DNA of 64,000 nt, taken from assembly GCF_900163565.1 (NCBI RefSeq), contig NZ_FUHU01000026.1:310001-374000 (forward strand), read 5' to 3'. Shown piece after piece: positions 32,799 to 42,687 of the stretch. This DNA comes from Agrococcus casei LMG 22410 (GTDB lineage Bacteria > Actinomycetota > Actinomycetes > Actinomycetales > Microbacteriaceae). The translations under genes and the position numbers were made by a program. The notes below the pieces were generated by a model. The model saw only the letters and a program-made list of their open reading frames with translations, was not told where the DNA came from and made no database searches. Each line of letters begins with the position of its first letter. Position 1 is the first letter of the stretch.

Positions 32799-33848
32799 CT
32801 AGCGCGATTTGGCGACCAATTCTCGCACCCGCGGAATCACTTCGGTGCCGTACAGCTCAACCGAGCGTCGCAGGTGTTCGTCCTGTACGGGCCCGTTGCT
32901 GTATTTGAGGTCGAATCGGTCGAGGCCGAGCTTCAGCACGGTGTCGGCGATCTTAGTCGCCACCGTCTCGGGCGAGCCGACATACAGGGCCCCGTGCTCG
33001 ACCTCGCCGTCGAACTCCTCAGGACGCGCCTGCGCCCATCCGCGCTCTGCTCCGATGCGATTGCGGTTCTCGATCCACGAGTCGCGCACCTGCTCGCGAG
33101 CCTCGGCGTCGGTCTCGGCGATGTGTCCGGGCGAGTGCACGCCGAGCGGCATGGCGGGCACACCGATCTCCTCCTGCGCCTTGCGGTACAGGCCGACGAA
33201 CGGCATGAATCGCTCAGCGGATCCGCCGATGATCGCCAGCATCATCGGAACCCGGTGCGTCACGGATCGCACGACGCTCTGCGGCGAGCCGCCGACGCCG
33301 ACCCAGGCGCCGAGCCGCTGCTCGCTCTTCGGCATGATGACACCGTCCTGCACCGGTGCGCGGTGGGTGCCCTGCCACGAGAAAGTCTCTGGCCGATCGA
33401 GCAGCTTCGCGAACATGTCGAACTTCTCTTCGAACAGCATCTCGTAGTCTGCGAGCTTGAAGCCGAACAGCGGGAACGACTCGGTGAACGAGCCGCGCCC
33501 GACCGTGATCTCGGCACGCCCGTTCGACATGGCATCGAGGGTGTTGAAGCGCTCGATGACGCGAATCGGGTCATCGCTCGACAGCACCGTGACAGCGGTG
33601 CCGAGCTTGATGCGCTCCGTCACGCCGGATGCGCCGGCCAGCACCATGTCAGGAGCCGAGATCGCGAAGTCGTCGCGGTGGTGCTCACCGAAGCTGATCG
33701 CGTCGACGCCTGCTGCATCTGCGATGCGCGCGTGCTCGATATGGTCGCGGATGACCTCGGCCGACGAGCGGCGCGAGCCGTCGGCGTTCGACGTGAGGTC
33801 TCCGAACGAGTCGAGACCGAGCTCGATCCCTGCGTGCTCTGCGGTCAT
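32799..33848 (-). CDS. LLM-class flavin-dependent oxidoreductase
   Basis: 349-residue luciferase-like TIM-barrel monooxygenase using reduced FMN or F420. Typical segments are ADAAGVDAISFGEHHRDDFA, LGTAVTVLSSDDPIRVIERF, and RAEITVGRGSFTESFPLFG. The substrate is unknown. ATG 33848 is favoured over GTG 33854 because AGGGGAG then lies at correct spacing. A palindromic AT-rich site at 33880 lies upstream. Its 3' end is close to the AlkZ-like start, so read-through is possible. Confidence 0.88.
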   Translation of the reverse strand: MTAEHAGIELGLDSFGDLTSNADGSRRSSAEVIRDHIEHARIADAAGVDAISFGEHHRDDFAISAPDMVLAGASGVTERIKLGTAVTVLSSDDPIRVIERFNTLDAMSNGRAEITVGRGSFTESFPLFGFKLADYEMLFEEKFDMFAKLLDRPETFSWQGTHRAPVQDGVIMPKSEQRLGAWVGVGGSPQSVVRSVTHRVPMMLAIIGGSAERFMPFVGLYRKAQEEIGVPAMPLGVHSPGHIAETDAEAREQVRDSWIENRNRIGAERGWAQARPEEFDGEVEHGALYVGSPETVATKIADTVLKLGLDRFDLKYSNGPVQDEHLRRSVELYGTEVIPRVRELVAKSR

Positions 33849-33879
33849 GGCCACTCCCCTGCGTCAGCCCTTGCGGGTC

Positions 33880-33904
33880 TTGTTGCTTAAAACTTTAACA
33901 ACAA
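33880..33904 (-). promoter_or_regulatory. candidate operator/promoter upstream of the LLM gene
   Basis: A 25-base AT-rich inverted repeat with outer arms TTGTTG/CAACAA and an AT-rich centre, 31 bases before the ATG at 33848. It resembles MarR-type sites; the binding protein is not known. Confidence 0.45.
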
Positions 33905-33940
33905 AGGCAACGCTGTGAAAGCGGGTCTATTCCCGACGCT

Positions 33941-34855
33941 TCAGAGGCCCGAAGTGTCGCCCGGCAGGGTCGCGACGATCGATGACTCGAGTGCACTCAG
34001 CACCTGCTTCACAGCAGGCACGAGCTCTGCACCCTGCCGGTAGCGAAGCACCAGCCGACGGCCGCGGTCGCCCTCGACGGCGATCGCGGCGACGTCGGGG
34101 CGCTGGTAGGCGCGCATGGCCATGCCCGGCAAGAGCGTCACAGAGCCGGTTCTGGCGACCAGCGACTGCGCGGCGTGGAAGTCGTCGGTCTCGTGCACGA
34201 CGTTCGGAGTGAAGCCGCTCGCCTTGGCCATCGCCTGCAGGTGCGCACTGCACCTGACACAGCCCGCAACCCAGGAGTCGGCCGCGAAGTCGTCGAGCTG
34301 CGCCCGCCCGCGGTCGGCATGCTCGTGATCGGAGGGAACGATCACGAAGCTCGTGTCGTAGCCGAGCACGGTTGTCGCGAGGGCGACGTCGTCGGCTGCA
34401 TCCTCATACTCGAACACGACAGCGATGTCGGCGTCGTTGGCGAGCGTCGCAGCGATCGCCTCGGGCGGTTCGAGCTCGGTCACGCGCACGCGAATGCTCG
34501 GCGAAGCCTCGGCGACTTCGGCGATCGCAGCCGGAACAAGGTCGGCCATCGCCGAAGGGAACGCAGCGACGCGCACAGTGCCGCCGCCCGAGGCAAGCTC
34601 CTCCAGGTCGCTCTCGGCTGACTGCAGTGCTCCCGCGATCGAATCGGCGTATCGGAGCAGCCGCCCCCCTGCTTCATTGAGCGTCACACCGGATGCGCTG
34701 CGCAGCATGACGGGCATGCCGATCTCGTTCTCGAGGGCACGAAGGTGCTGACTCACGGCCGGCTGCGTCCATCCGAGGGCGCGCGCCGCGCCGGAGACGC
34801 TTCCTTCACGGGCTACTGTGCGAAAGATGAGCAATCGCTTGGGATCGAGCTGCAT
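33941..34855 (-). CDS. LysR-family transcriptional regulator
   Basis: 304-residue LTTR. The N-terminal winged helix is FRTVAREGSVSGAARALGWT followed by QPAVSQHLRALENEIG; the effector domain begins near residue 85 (VRVAAFPSAMADLVPAAIAE). The ATG at 34855 is 6 bases after TATAGT, which itself forms one arm of a 19-base palindrome, so the protein probably represses its own gene. It may control the divergent GNAT gene or the downstream LLM gene. Confidence 0.9.
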   Translation of the reverse strand: MQLDPKRLLIFRTVAREGSVSGAARALGWTQPAVSQHLRALENEIGMPVMLRSASGVTLNEAGGRLLRYADSIAGALQSAESDLEELASGGGTVRVAAFPSAMADLVPAAIAEVAEASPSIRVRVTELEPPEAIAATLANDADIAVVFEYEDAADDVALATTVLGYDTSFVIVPSDHEHADRGRAQLDDFAADSWVAGCVRCSAHLQAMAKASGFTPNVVHETDDFHAAQSLVARTGSVTLLPGMAMRAYQRPDVAAIAVEGDRGRRLVLRYRQGAELVPAVKQVLSALESSIVATLPGDTSGL

Positions 34856-34862
34856 GCCGAAA

Positions 34863-34881
34863 CTATAACGCACAGTTATAG
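34863..34881. promoter_or_regulatory. LysR-type operator between the regulator and GNAT genes
   Basis: Perfect inverted repeat CTATAAC-GCACA-GTTATAG, containing the T-N11-A core (34866-34878) typical of LysR sites. One arm overlaps the regulator's -10 hexamer TATAGT. Confidence 0.7.
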
Positions 34882-34913
34882 CCTTGCGAGGATGTCCGTA
34901 CTATCCTGTGGCT

Positions 34914-35201
34914 ATGAGTGAGAACATCGAGGTTCAGCACGCCCCCGCCCACGACCGGTTCGAGATCACGGTCGACGGCAAGCTTGCCGGCACAGCCGCC
35001 TACATCGACGCCGATGGCGTTCGATCGTTCACCAGCACCCACGTCGCCGACGAGTTCGGCGGCCGAGGGCTCGGCTCACAGCTCGTCGACTTCGCGCTGC
35101 AGGCGACCGTCGACGACGGGCTCAAGATCCAGCCCATCTGCTCGTTCGTCGTCAAGAAGGTCGAAGACGAGAAGTGGAAGCCCCACGTCGTCAGGGTCTA
35201 G
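34914..35201 (+). CDS. small GNAT-family N-acetyltransferase
   Basis: 95-residue single-domain acetyltransferase of the short YjdJ/GNAT type. The acetyl-CoA loop is GGRGLGSQLVDFAL, and the C-terminus has IQPICSFVVKKVEDEKW, typical of this subfamily (Cys and Trp conserved). The acceptor is unknown. ATG 34914 follows TATCCT by 6 bases. Divergent from the LysR gene across a shared operator, so probably its target. Confidence 0.88.
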   Translation: MSENIEVQHAPAHDRFEITVDGKLAGTAAYIDADGVRSFTSTHVADEFGGRGLGSQLVDFALQATVDDGLKIQPICSFVVKKVEDEKWKPHVVRV

Positions 35202-35204
35202 CGA

Positions 35205-35912
35205 CTACTCGCCGAAGCCCTCTTCGGTGAGTGCGACGAGCGCCTCGATCGCCGCTCGCGCATCCGCTCCGTCTGCCTCATAGACCACCTCGGCGCCCTT
35301 GGCGAGCCCCAGCGCCATGATGCTCAGCAGCGACTTGGCGTTCACGCCGTTAACCTTCACCTCAGCATCGAAGGTCGCCGCAAGCTTCGTCAGCGCACTC
35401 GCGGGCCGTGCGTGCAGACCGCTCTCGTTGACCAGCACGACGGTCGCAGTGACGGTTCCGGCATCCGCAGCCGCCGCATCGGCCTCCGCCGACACGACCG
35501 TCGCAGGCTCATCGCTGCCGCCTGCGGCAGACTCTTCGGCGCTGCCTGCGGCAGACTCGGCCGCTGCCAGCACCTCGTCGAGCGACCCACCGGACTGCGC
35601 TGCGACTGCCGCGGCGACAGCACCCTCGACGAGCGGAGCATCAGCAAGACGGATGCGCGCACGAGCATCGTCGTCGAGAAAGTCAATGACCGACTCGGCG
35701 GTCATGACCGCGCTGCCGAGGTCGCACAGCACGACGGCGTCGCCGCTGGCTTCGACCGCCTGCTGCACGCGGTCGAAGCTCGTGCCGATGCCGCCCTCGT
35801 CCGTGCCGCCCACGGCGTGCAGGCGAACGTCCTCGGCCATCTGCTGTGCGAGCTCGACGACTCCTTCAGCCAGCTTCGACGAGTGCGAGACGATGATCAG
35901 CTCGACACTCAC
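35205..35912 (-). CDS. dhaM: DHA kinase phosphotransfer subunit DhaM fused to HPr
   Basis: 235-residue two-domain protein. Residues 1-130 are a mannose-type EIIA with the phospho-His H10 (LIIVSHSS); an Ala/Ser/Glu linker follows; residues 153-235 are HPr, with H167 (ESGLHARPAS) and Ser194 (NAKSLLSIM). It passes phosphate from the PTS to ADP bound to DhaL. E. coli DhaM also has an EI-like domain that is absent here, so it must use separate EI. GTG start overlapping the dhaL stop by 4 bases. Confidence 0.93.
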   Translation of the reverse strand: MSVELIIVSHSSKLAEGVVELAQQMAEDVRLHAVGGTDEGGIGTSFDRVQQAVEASGDAVVLCDLGSAVMTAESVIDFLDDDARARIRLADAPLVEGAVAAAVAAQSGGSLDEVLAAAESAAGSAEESAAGGSDEPATVVSAEADAAAADAGTVTATVVLVNESGLHARPASALTKLAATFDAEVKVNGVNAKSLLSIMALGLAKGAEVVYEADGADARAAIEALVALTEEGFGE

Positions 35913-36528
35913 TCGGCTGCCCCCAGGATGAACGCCGTCGACTCGGCGCCCGGGTCACGATGCCCGATGGCCCGCTCCCCCAGGTAGCTCGCCCTGCCCT
36001 TTCTGGCAACGATCGGCTCGGTCTCCTCCGCGCCCTTGCGCGCAGCCGCAGCCGCCGCGCTCAGCACTGCCTGCGCATCCGCCCCGTCCGCGGCCGCTGC
36101 CTCGGCAGCCTCGGCTGCCGGCAGCCACGCGTCGACCATGGTCTTGTCGCCCGCCTCAGCCTTGCCGCGCGCCTTGACGCCGTCGGCCGCGCCCCGGATG
36201 AACGCGGCGACGCCAGCGCCGTCAAGCTCGGCCCGGCCCTTCACGGCCATCGAACCCTTCAGGAACGCCGTGCCGTAGAGCGGTCCGCTCGCGCCGCCGA
36301 CGGTCGAGATCAGCGTTGTCGCCACCGTCTTCAGCACCTCTTCCGGGTCGGCGAACTCGCCGTCGAGCTTCTCGGTGACCGCAGCGAAGCCGCGTCGCAT
36401 ATTAGCCCCGTGGTCGCCGTCGCCGATCGTTCGGTCAAGCGTCGTCAGGTGCTGCTCCTGCTCGGCGATGACGGCTCCGATCGCACGGATCCAGCTGACC
36501 GTCGCCGCGGTGTCGAGCACGCCCGCCA

Positions 36529-36529
<1 letters not shown>
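35909..36529 (-). CDS. dhaL: dihydroxyacetone kinase ADP-binding subunit
   Basis: 206-residue DhaL subunit holding ADP with two Mg ions. The metal-binding motif is TIGDGDHGANMRRGF (residues 34-48) and the phosphate loop VGGASGPLYGT. With DhaK and DhaM it forms the PTS-dependent dihydroxyacetone kinase. ATG 36529 overlaps the dhaK stop (TGATG). An in-frame ATG slightly upstream is possible but less likely. Confidence 0.93.
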
Positions 36530-37533
<1,004 letters not shown>

Positions 37534-37696
37534 GGAAACCCCTCCCGAGCTCGATTGCTGAACTCCAATCTAAGGCAGACGCGACTCGTTTGACACGCAT
37601 TGCGAGAAATCTCCTCAGCTGAAAACGATTCGTCCTATGCTGAGTGACTACCTAGCACAGTGGGAGCAACCCTCTCACTCAAGAAAGAAGGTCAAC
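37534..37696. promoter_or_regulatory. divergent promoter region dhaK/glpF
   Basis: Contains TAGATT (minus, 37572-37567) facing dhaK and TATGCT (37636-37641) facing glpF as candidate -10 elements. TTGACA at 37590-37595 is present but not 17 bases from either on the plus strand. No riboswitch or clear operator was seen. AAGAAAGAAGG precedes the glpF GTG. Confidence 0.4.
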
Positions 37697-38440
37697 GTGG
37701 ACAATCTTGGTCTCGTATTCATCTCCGAGACGGTGGGAACAGCGATGCTCCTGCTGCTCGGTGGCGGCGTTGTCGCCAACGCGATCCTCAAAGGAACGAA
37801 GGGCAACGGAGGCGGCTGGCTTCTGATCAACTTCGGTTGGGGTCTTGCAGTCTTCACCGGTGTGCTCGTCTCGGTCTACTCGGGCGCGCAGATCAACCCG
37901 GCAGTCACGCTCGGTCTGATCGTCAACGGCCTGATGGAGGGCGCGACGATCCCCTGGGGCGCATACGCCGTCTCGCTCGTCGGACAGATGCTCGGCGCCT
38001 TCATCGGTGCCACGCTCATGTGGGTGGTCTACAAGGACCACATCGACGCAGAAGAAGACCCGGGCAAGAAGCTCGGCATCTTCTCGACCGGCCCCGAGAT
38101 CCGCAACTACGGTCTCAACTTCGTCACTGAGGTCATCGCGACCTTCGTCCTGGTGTTCGCAATTCTCTCGTTCGGCCTCGCAGGCAACGAGGTGTCGACC
38201 TTCACCGGTCTCGCCGTGGCCCTCATCGTGATCTCGATCGGTGCATCGCTCGGTGGCCCCACCGGATACGCCATCAACCCCGCCCGTGACCTCGGCCCCC
38301 GCATCGCACACGCGATCCTGCCCATCAAGGGCAAGGGCTCGAGCGACTGGTCATACTCGTGGGTGCCGGTGTTCGGCCCCCTCCTCGGAGGCGCCCTCGC
38401 CGGTGTCCTCGCCCCTGTCCTGCTCATCGCCGCTGCATAG
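37697..38440 (+). CDS. glpF: glycerol facilitator (aquaglyceroporin)
   Basis: 247-residue six-helix channel for glycerol uptake. The two pore motifs are GAQINPAVTLG (first NPA) and GYAINPARDLGPR (second NPA followed by the Asp that marks glycerol-conducting members). Two NPA half-helices and six membrane segments are visible. GTG start at 37697 with GAAAGAAGG upstream. It is 19 bases from glpK and divergent from dhaKLM. Confidence 0.94.
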   Translation: MDNLGLVFISETVGTAMLLLLGGGVVANAILKGTKGNGGGWLLINFGWGLAVFTGVLVSVYSGAQINPAVTLGLIVNGLMEGATIPWGAYAVSLVGQMLGAFIGATLMWVVYKDHIDAEEDPGKKLGIFSTGPEIRNYGLNFVTEVIATFVLVFAILSFGLAGNEVSTFTGLAVALIVISIGASLGGPTGYAINPARDLGPRIAHAILPIKGKGSSDWSYSWVPVFGPLLGGALAGVLAPVLLIAAA

Positions 38441-38459
38441 CTGAAGGAGTAACAGAACA

Positions 38460-39977
38460 ATGAACGACTACATCATCGCAATCGACCAGGGAACGACGTC
38501 ATCGCGCGCCATCGTGTTCGATCACGAAGGCAAGATCGTCTCGACCGGACAGATGGAGCATGAGCAGATCATGCCCCACGCCGGCTGGGTCGAGCACGAC
38601 CCCAAGGAGATCTGGAACAACACCCGCGAGGTGATCGGCCAGGCACTCTCGAAGGCGAACATCACACGCCACAACATCAAGGCGATCGGCATCACCAACC
38701 AGCGTGAGACCACGGTCGTCTGGGACAAGAACACGGGCGAGCCGGTCTACAACGCCATCGTCTGGCAGGACACCCGCACGCAGAAGATCGTCGACCGCCT
38801 CGCAGACGGCGACACCGACCGCTACAAGAAGAAGGTCGGGCTTCCGCTCGCAACCTACTTCGCCGGCACGAAGATCATCTGGATCCTCGACAACGTCGAC
38901 GGAGCTCGCGAGAAGGCTGAAGCCGGAGACCTGCTGTTCGGAACCACCGACACGTGGGTGCTCTGGAACCTGACCGGCGGCGTCAACGGCGGCGTGCACG
39001 CGACCGACGTCACGAACGCCTCGCGCACCCTGTTCATGGACCTCGAGTCGCTCGAATGGGACGACGAGATCCTGAAGGACTTCGGCGTTCCGAAGTCGAT
39101 GCTGCCCGAGATCCGCTCCTCGTCTGAGATCTACGGCCACGCGGCTGGCGAGTCGCTGCTTCGCGAGACGCCTATCGCAGGCATCCTCGGTGACCAGCAG
39201 GCTGCCACCTTCGGCCAGGTCGCGTTCGACCGCGGCGAGGCGAAGAACACCTACGGCACCGGAAACTTCATGATCTTCAACACCGGTGAAGAGATTGTCG
39301 CCTCCGAGAACGGCCTGCTCACCACGGTCGCGTACAAGCTCGGCGACCAGCCGACCAACTACGCGCTCGAGGGCTCGATCGCCGTCACCGGCTCGCTGGT
39401 GCAGTGGCTTCGCGACAACCTCGGCCTGTTCTCAGACGCAGCGCAGGTCGAAGACCTGGCGAAGTCGGTCGAAGACAACGGAGGCGCGTACTTCGTGCCT
39501 GCGTTCTCTGGCCTCTTCGCACCGTACTGGCGTCCCGACGCCCGCGGTGCGCTCGTCGGCATGACCCGCTATGTCAACAAGGGGCACATCGCACGGGCCG
39601 CCCTCGAGGCGACCGCCTTCCAGTCGACCGAGGTGCTCGACGCCGTCAACGCCGACTCCGGCGTCGACCTGACCGAGCTCAAGGTCGACGGCGGCATGAC
39701 GGCCAACGACACGCTCATGCAGTTCCAGGCTGACCTGCTGCGCGTGCCCGTCGTCAAGCCCGTCGTCGCTGAGACGACGGCTCTCGGTGCCGCATACGCG
39801 GCCGGACTCGCCGTCGGCTACTGGAAGGACCTCGACGACCTGCGCAAGAACTGGCAGGAAGACAAGCGCTGGGAGCCCCAGATGGACGAAGAGGAGCGTG
39901 ACCGCACCTACCGCAACTGGAAGAAGGCAGTCACGAAGACCTTCGACTGGGTCGATGACGACGTCGACAACAGCTAG
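38460..39977 (+). CDS. glpK: glycerol kinase
   Basis: 505-residue FGGY kinase converting glycerol to glycerol-3-phosphate. Start [20 protein letters not shown] is the phosphate-1 loop; [17 protein letters not shown] and [10 protein letters not shown] match glycerol kinase; the ATP motif is [17 protein letters not shown]. The length is standard. Cotranscribed with glpF. Its last 4 bases overlap the convergent membrane protein gene. Confidence 0.96.
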   Translation: MNDYIIAIDQGTTSSRAIVFDHEGKIVSTGQMEHEQIMPHAGWVEHDPKEIWNNTREVIGQALSKANITRHNIKAIGITNQRETTVVWDKNTGEPVYNAIVWQDTRTQKIVDRLADGDTDRYKKKVGLPLATYFAGTKIIWILDNVDGAREKAEAGDLLFGTTDTWVLWNLTGGVNGGVHATDVTNASRTLFMDLESLEWDDEILKDFGVPKSMLPEIRSSSEIYGHAAGESLLRETPIAGILGDQQAATFGQVAFDRGEAKNTYGTGNFMIFNTGEEIVASENGLLTTVAYKLGDQPTNYALEGSIAVTGSLVQWLRDNLGLFSDAAQVEDLAKSVEDNGGAYFVPAFSGLFAPYWRPDARGALVGMTRYVNKGHIARAALEATAFQSTEVLDAVNADSGVDLTELKVDGGMTANDTLMQFQADLLRVPVVKPVVAETTALGAAYAAGLAVGYWKDLDDLRKNWQEDKRWEPQMDEEERDRTYRNWKKAVTKTFDWVDDDVDNS

Positions 39978-40930
39978 AACGGACGGTACGTCTGGTTGAC
40001 GAGCACAATCGTCAGCGAGACGGCCACCAGCATCACGATCACAAGACGTGTGCTGGAGATCGCAAGCAGAGTGCGCGCATACCATTCACGGTCGCCCTTC
40101 AGTGCGGCTGGTGTGCGAAGCACTCTGCTTGCTCGTTCTACGGCCCATACGTCGATGAACAGCCAGAACGCCACCCACCCCTGCAGGTACCGGGTGTCGG
40201 CCTTCGGGTCGAGGTCGTGCATCCGACTCTTGTACTCGATGCCGTACAGCGGAACCGCACTGCGAACGTACGAGTCGATCCACGCGCAGAAGAAGAGCAT
40301 CGGCACCGTCAGCACCAGCGTCACCGACCAGATGTACGCCTCGTCATGGCTCACATCGGACTCGCCCAGCCCCGAGGGCACTGCGAGAGAGCGGATGAGC
40401 GTCGAGCCGAACAGAAAGTGCAGTCCGCAGACGATCGAGTACAGGCCCATCGTGATGATGCACGAGATCGGATGCCGCATGCGAAGCGTCAGCCAGTAGG
40501 CCATGAGCGCGCCGACGCTTGCGAAGCGCAGCGCATCCTGCATCCCGTAGGTCACCTGGAAGCCGAGCTCGCCGGCAGCGATGAGCGAGCGCGGTTGGAT
40601 CATGAGGGTGAACGCCAGCAGCGCGAACAGCGCCAGAGCGCGGTTGTGCGCATTCGTCGGAGCTGCGAGCACCCCGGCTGCGAAGAGCACGCACGACAGG
40701 TAGCGCAGCGACTGGAGCGTCAGGAAGTCGGGCGGCTGCGTGACCATCGACGGCAGCGCGAACCCCGCGAACACGCCTGAGATGAAGATCGCGTAGAGCA
40801 GCAGCGAACGATGACGAGCGCCGCCCCAGGCGAGCTCGACGATCTTCCACGGCGCCACCGCCGAGCGGGTGAGCCGTGTGCCCGCGCCCTTTGCGGGCGT
40901 GCCTAGCGGGACTGCACCGCGGAGCGCCAT
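39974..40930 (-). CDS. multi-spanning membrane protein of unknown function in the trpD operon
   Basis: I do not recognise a family. The 318-residue protein has a basic N-terminus and about eight hydrophobic segments (for example [83 protein letters not shown]). It overlaps the trpD 3' end by 28 bases, so it is probably expressed from the trpD promoter. No signal for tryptophan transport or another function can be read. Confidence 0.7.
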   Translation of the reverse strand: MALRGAVPLGTPAKGAGTRLTRSAVAPWKIVELAWGGARHRSLLLYAIFISGVFAGFALPSMVTQPPDFLTLQSLRYLSCVLFAAGVLAAPTNAHNRALALFALLAFTLMIQPRSLIAAGELGFQVTYGMQDALRFASVGALMAYWLTLRMRHPISCIITMGLYSIVCGLHFLFGSTLIRSLAVPSGLGESDVSHDEAYIWSVTLVLTVPMLFFCAWIDSYVRSAVPLYGIEYKSRMHDLDPKADTRYLQGWVAFWLFIDVWAVERASRVLRTPAALKGDREWYARTLLAISSTRLVIVMLVAVSLTIVLVNQTYRPF

Positions 40931-41961
40931 GCATCCAGCTTCTTCTGCGCCGCGCCGCTCGCCAGCGCCTCGGTCACGATCTCGAGCTGCTCGCGGATCC
41001 GCTCCAGCAGCGGCCGCCCCGTCTGCCCCTGGCTCGTGTGCAGCTGCCAGGCTGCTCGGCCGACAGCGGCGTTCAGCAGCACGATGTCGCGCACCGGCCC
41101 TTCTTCGCCGGCCATCGTGGCCTCGAGCACCTTCGCGTTGTGCTCGGGGTCGCCTCCGCGGAGGTCTTCGACGCTGGCGCGAGGGATGCCGAGCTCACGG
41201 GCATCGAGCGAGTACTCGATGACGTCGCCGCGAAACACTTCGAAGATCTGGGTGAATCCGGTGGTCGACACCTCGTCGAGGCCGTCTTCGCCGCGGAACA
41301 CGAGGGCGGTGGCTCCACGAGTCGCGTAGACGCCGACGAACTTCTCGATCATCGCCTTGTCTGCGACGCCAAGTGCACTGGCCTCGGGCCTGGAGGGATG
41401 CACGAGCGGGCCGAGCACGTTGAACACGGTCGGGATGCCGAGCGACTTGCGAAGCGCTGCGACATTGCCGAAGCCCGGGTGGAACCTCGCGGCGTGCGCG
41501 AAGGAGATGCCGACTTCGTCGAAGATCGCGCGCACGACCGCCGGATCGCTGCTCTCGGGCACGAGGCCGAGCACCTGCAGCACGTCGCCCGTGCCGGTGA
41601 GCGACGACACAGCGCGATTGCCGTGCTTCAGCACGGGAACTCCGGATGCGGCGACGACGATCGACGCCATCGTCGAGATGTTCACGGTCTTGAGACGGTC
41701 GCCGCCGGTCCCGACGATGTCGAGCATCTCGCTGCCGCCCGGCAGCTCGAGCGCATGCGTGAGGACTGCATCACGGAACCCGACCAGCTCTTCTACCGAC
41801 TCGCCCTTGGCCCGAAGCGCCGCGAGGAGTGCTCCGATGTGCGAATCGGGCGCATCTCCGGTCATGATCTGCTCCATCGCCCACGCGGCCTGGCCGATCG
41901 AGAGGTCGTCTCCGGCGATCAGCGTTTCGAGCACGGTGGGCCATGAATTCAAGTCCTGCAT
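40903..41961 (-). CDS. trpD: anthranilate phosphoribosyltransferase
   Basis: 352-residue TrpD, adding phosphoribose to anthranilate in tryptophan synthesis. PRPP motif IVGTGGDRLKTVNISTMAS, KHGNRAVSSLTGTGDVL and the conserved HPSRPEASALGV region are present. ATG 41961 is 6 bases after TAGGCT, so the transcript is probably leaderless and there is no room for an attenuator. Its position beside ctaE-qcrCAB is common in actinobacteria; other trp genes are not in the window. Confidence 0.95.
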   Translation of the reverse strand: MQDLNSWPTVLETLIAGDDLSIGQAAWAMEQIMTGDAPDSHIGALLAALRAKGESVEELVGFRDAVLTHALELPGGSEMLDIVGTGGDRLKTVNISTMASIVVAASGVPVLKHGNRAVSSLTGTGDVLQVLGLVPESSDPAVVRAIFDEVGISFAHAARFHPGFGNVAALRKSLGIPTVFNVLGPLVHPSRPEASALGVADKAMIEKFVGVYATRGATALVFRGEDGLDEVSTTGFTQIFEVFRGDVIEYSLDARELGIPRASVEDLRGGDPEHNAKVLEATMAGEEGPVRDIVLLNAAVGRAAWQLHTSQGQTGRPLLERIREQLEIVTEALASGAAQKKLDAWRSAVQSR

Positions 41962-41967
41962 GCACTC

Positions 41968-41973
41968 AGCCTA
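41968..41973 (-). promoter_or_regulatory. -10 hexamer for leaderless trpD
   Basis: TAGGCT on the minus strand, 6 bases before the trpD ATG. CTGACC lies 17 bases further upstream as a possible -35. Confidence 0.55.
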
Positions 41974-42023
41974 CGACTTCCCGCCACGCAGGTCAGGCAA
42001 CATCGGAGTGCGCCGAGTATGGC

Positions 42024-42029
42024 TAAGAT
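42024..42029 (+). promoter_or_regulatory. -10 hexamer for ctaE
   Basis: TAAGAT ends 6 bases before GTG 42036, consistent with a leaderless transcript for the ctaE-qcrCAB operon. Confidence 0.5.
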
Positions 42030-42035
42030 GGATTC

Positions 42036-42671
42036 GTGTCCAGCACCACTATGTCTACCCCGAGTCCCCAGCAGCTCGTGAAGCGGCCCAACACCGTTGC
42101 GGTCGGCACGATCGTTTGGCTTGGCAGCGAAGTCATGTTCTTCGCAGGCCTGTTCGCGATCTACTTCACGCTTCGCTCCGCAACCGGCGACCACTTCGCG
42201 ACCACCTCAGAGATGCTCAACGTGCCTCTGGCGACGGTCAACACGATCGTCCTGGTTCTGTCGTCAGTCACCTGCCAGATCGGCACGGCCATCGGCGAGC
42301 ACGGACGCAAGCGACGCACGGGCGGCCTCCTCAACGTCGCCAAGTGGGGCATGATCGAGTGGCTGTACCTCACCTACTTCATGGGCGCCTTCTTCATCTC
42401 GGTGCAGGTCTTCGAGTACGCCATCCTCCTGTCTGAGGGCGTCTCCATGGCAACCAGCCCCTACGGCGCTGGCTTCTTCATCACCACCGGCTTCCACGGC
42501 ATCCACGTCGCCCTCGGCCTCTTCGCCTTCCTGTTCGTGATCGGACGCGCATATGCCGTCAAGCGACTCACGGCGAAGGAGAAGACGACGGCCCACGTCG
42601 TGTCCTACTACTGGCACTTCGTCGACGTGGTCTGGGTCGGTCTGTACTTTGTCATCTACTGGTTCCGGTAA
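42036..42671 (+). CDS. ctaE: cytochrome c oxidase subunit III
   Basis: 211-residue five-helix subunit of the aa3-type oxidase. The start RPNTVAVGTIVWLGSEVMFF and the end YYWHFVDVVWVGLYFVIYWF are diagnostic. GTG 42036 is taken as start; ATG 42051 is an alternative. First of ctaE-qcrC-qcrA-qcrB, which in actinobacteria encodes parts of the bcc-aa3 supercomplex; ctaC and ctaD are not in this window. Confidence 0.95.
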   Translation: MSSTTMSTPSPQQLVKRPNTVAVGTIVWLGSEVMFFAGLFAIYFTLRSATGDHFATTSEMLNVPLATVNTIVLVLSSVTCQIGTAIGEHGRKRRTGGLLNVAKWGMIEWLYLTYFMGAFFISVQVFEYAILLSEGVSMATSPYGAGFFITTGFHGIHVALGLFAFLFVIGRAYAVKRLTAKEKTTAHVVSYYWHFVDVVWVGLYFVIYWFR

Positions 42672-42687
42672 CGAGAGGAACACCACA

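Noticed and set aside
41962-42035. trp attenuator or leader peptide before trpD
   Set aside because: The TAGGCT hexamer 6 bases before the ATG leaves no leader, and no Trp-codon cluster or alternative hairpins were seen.
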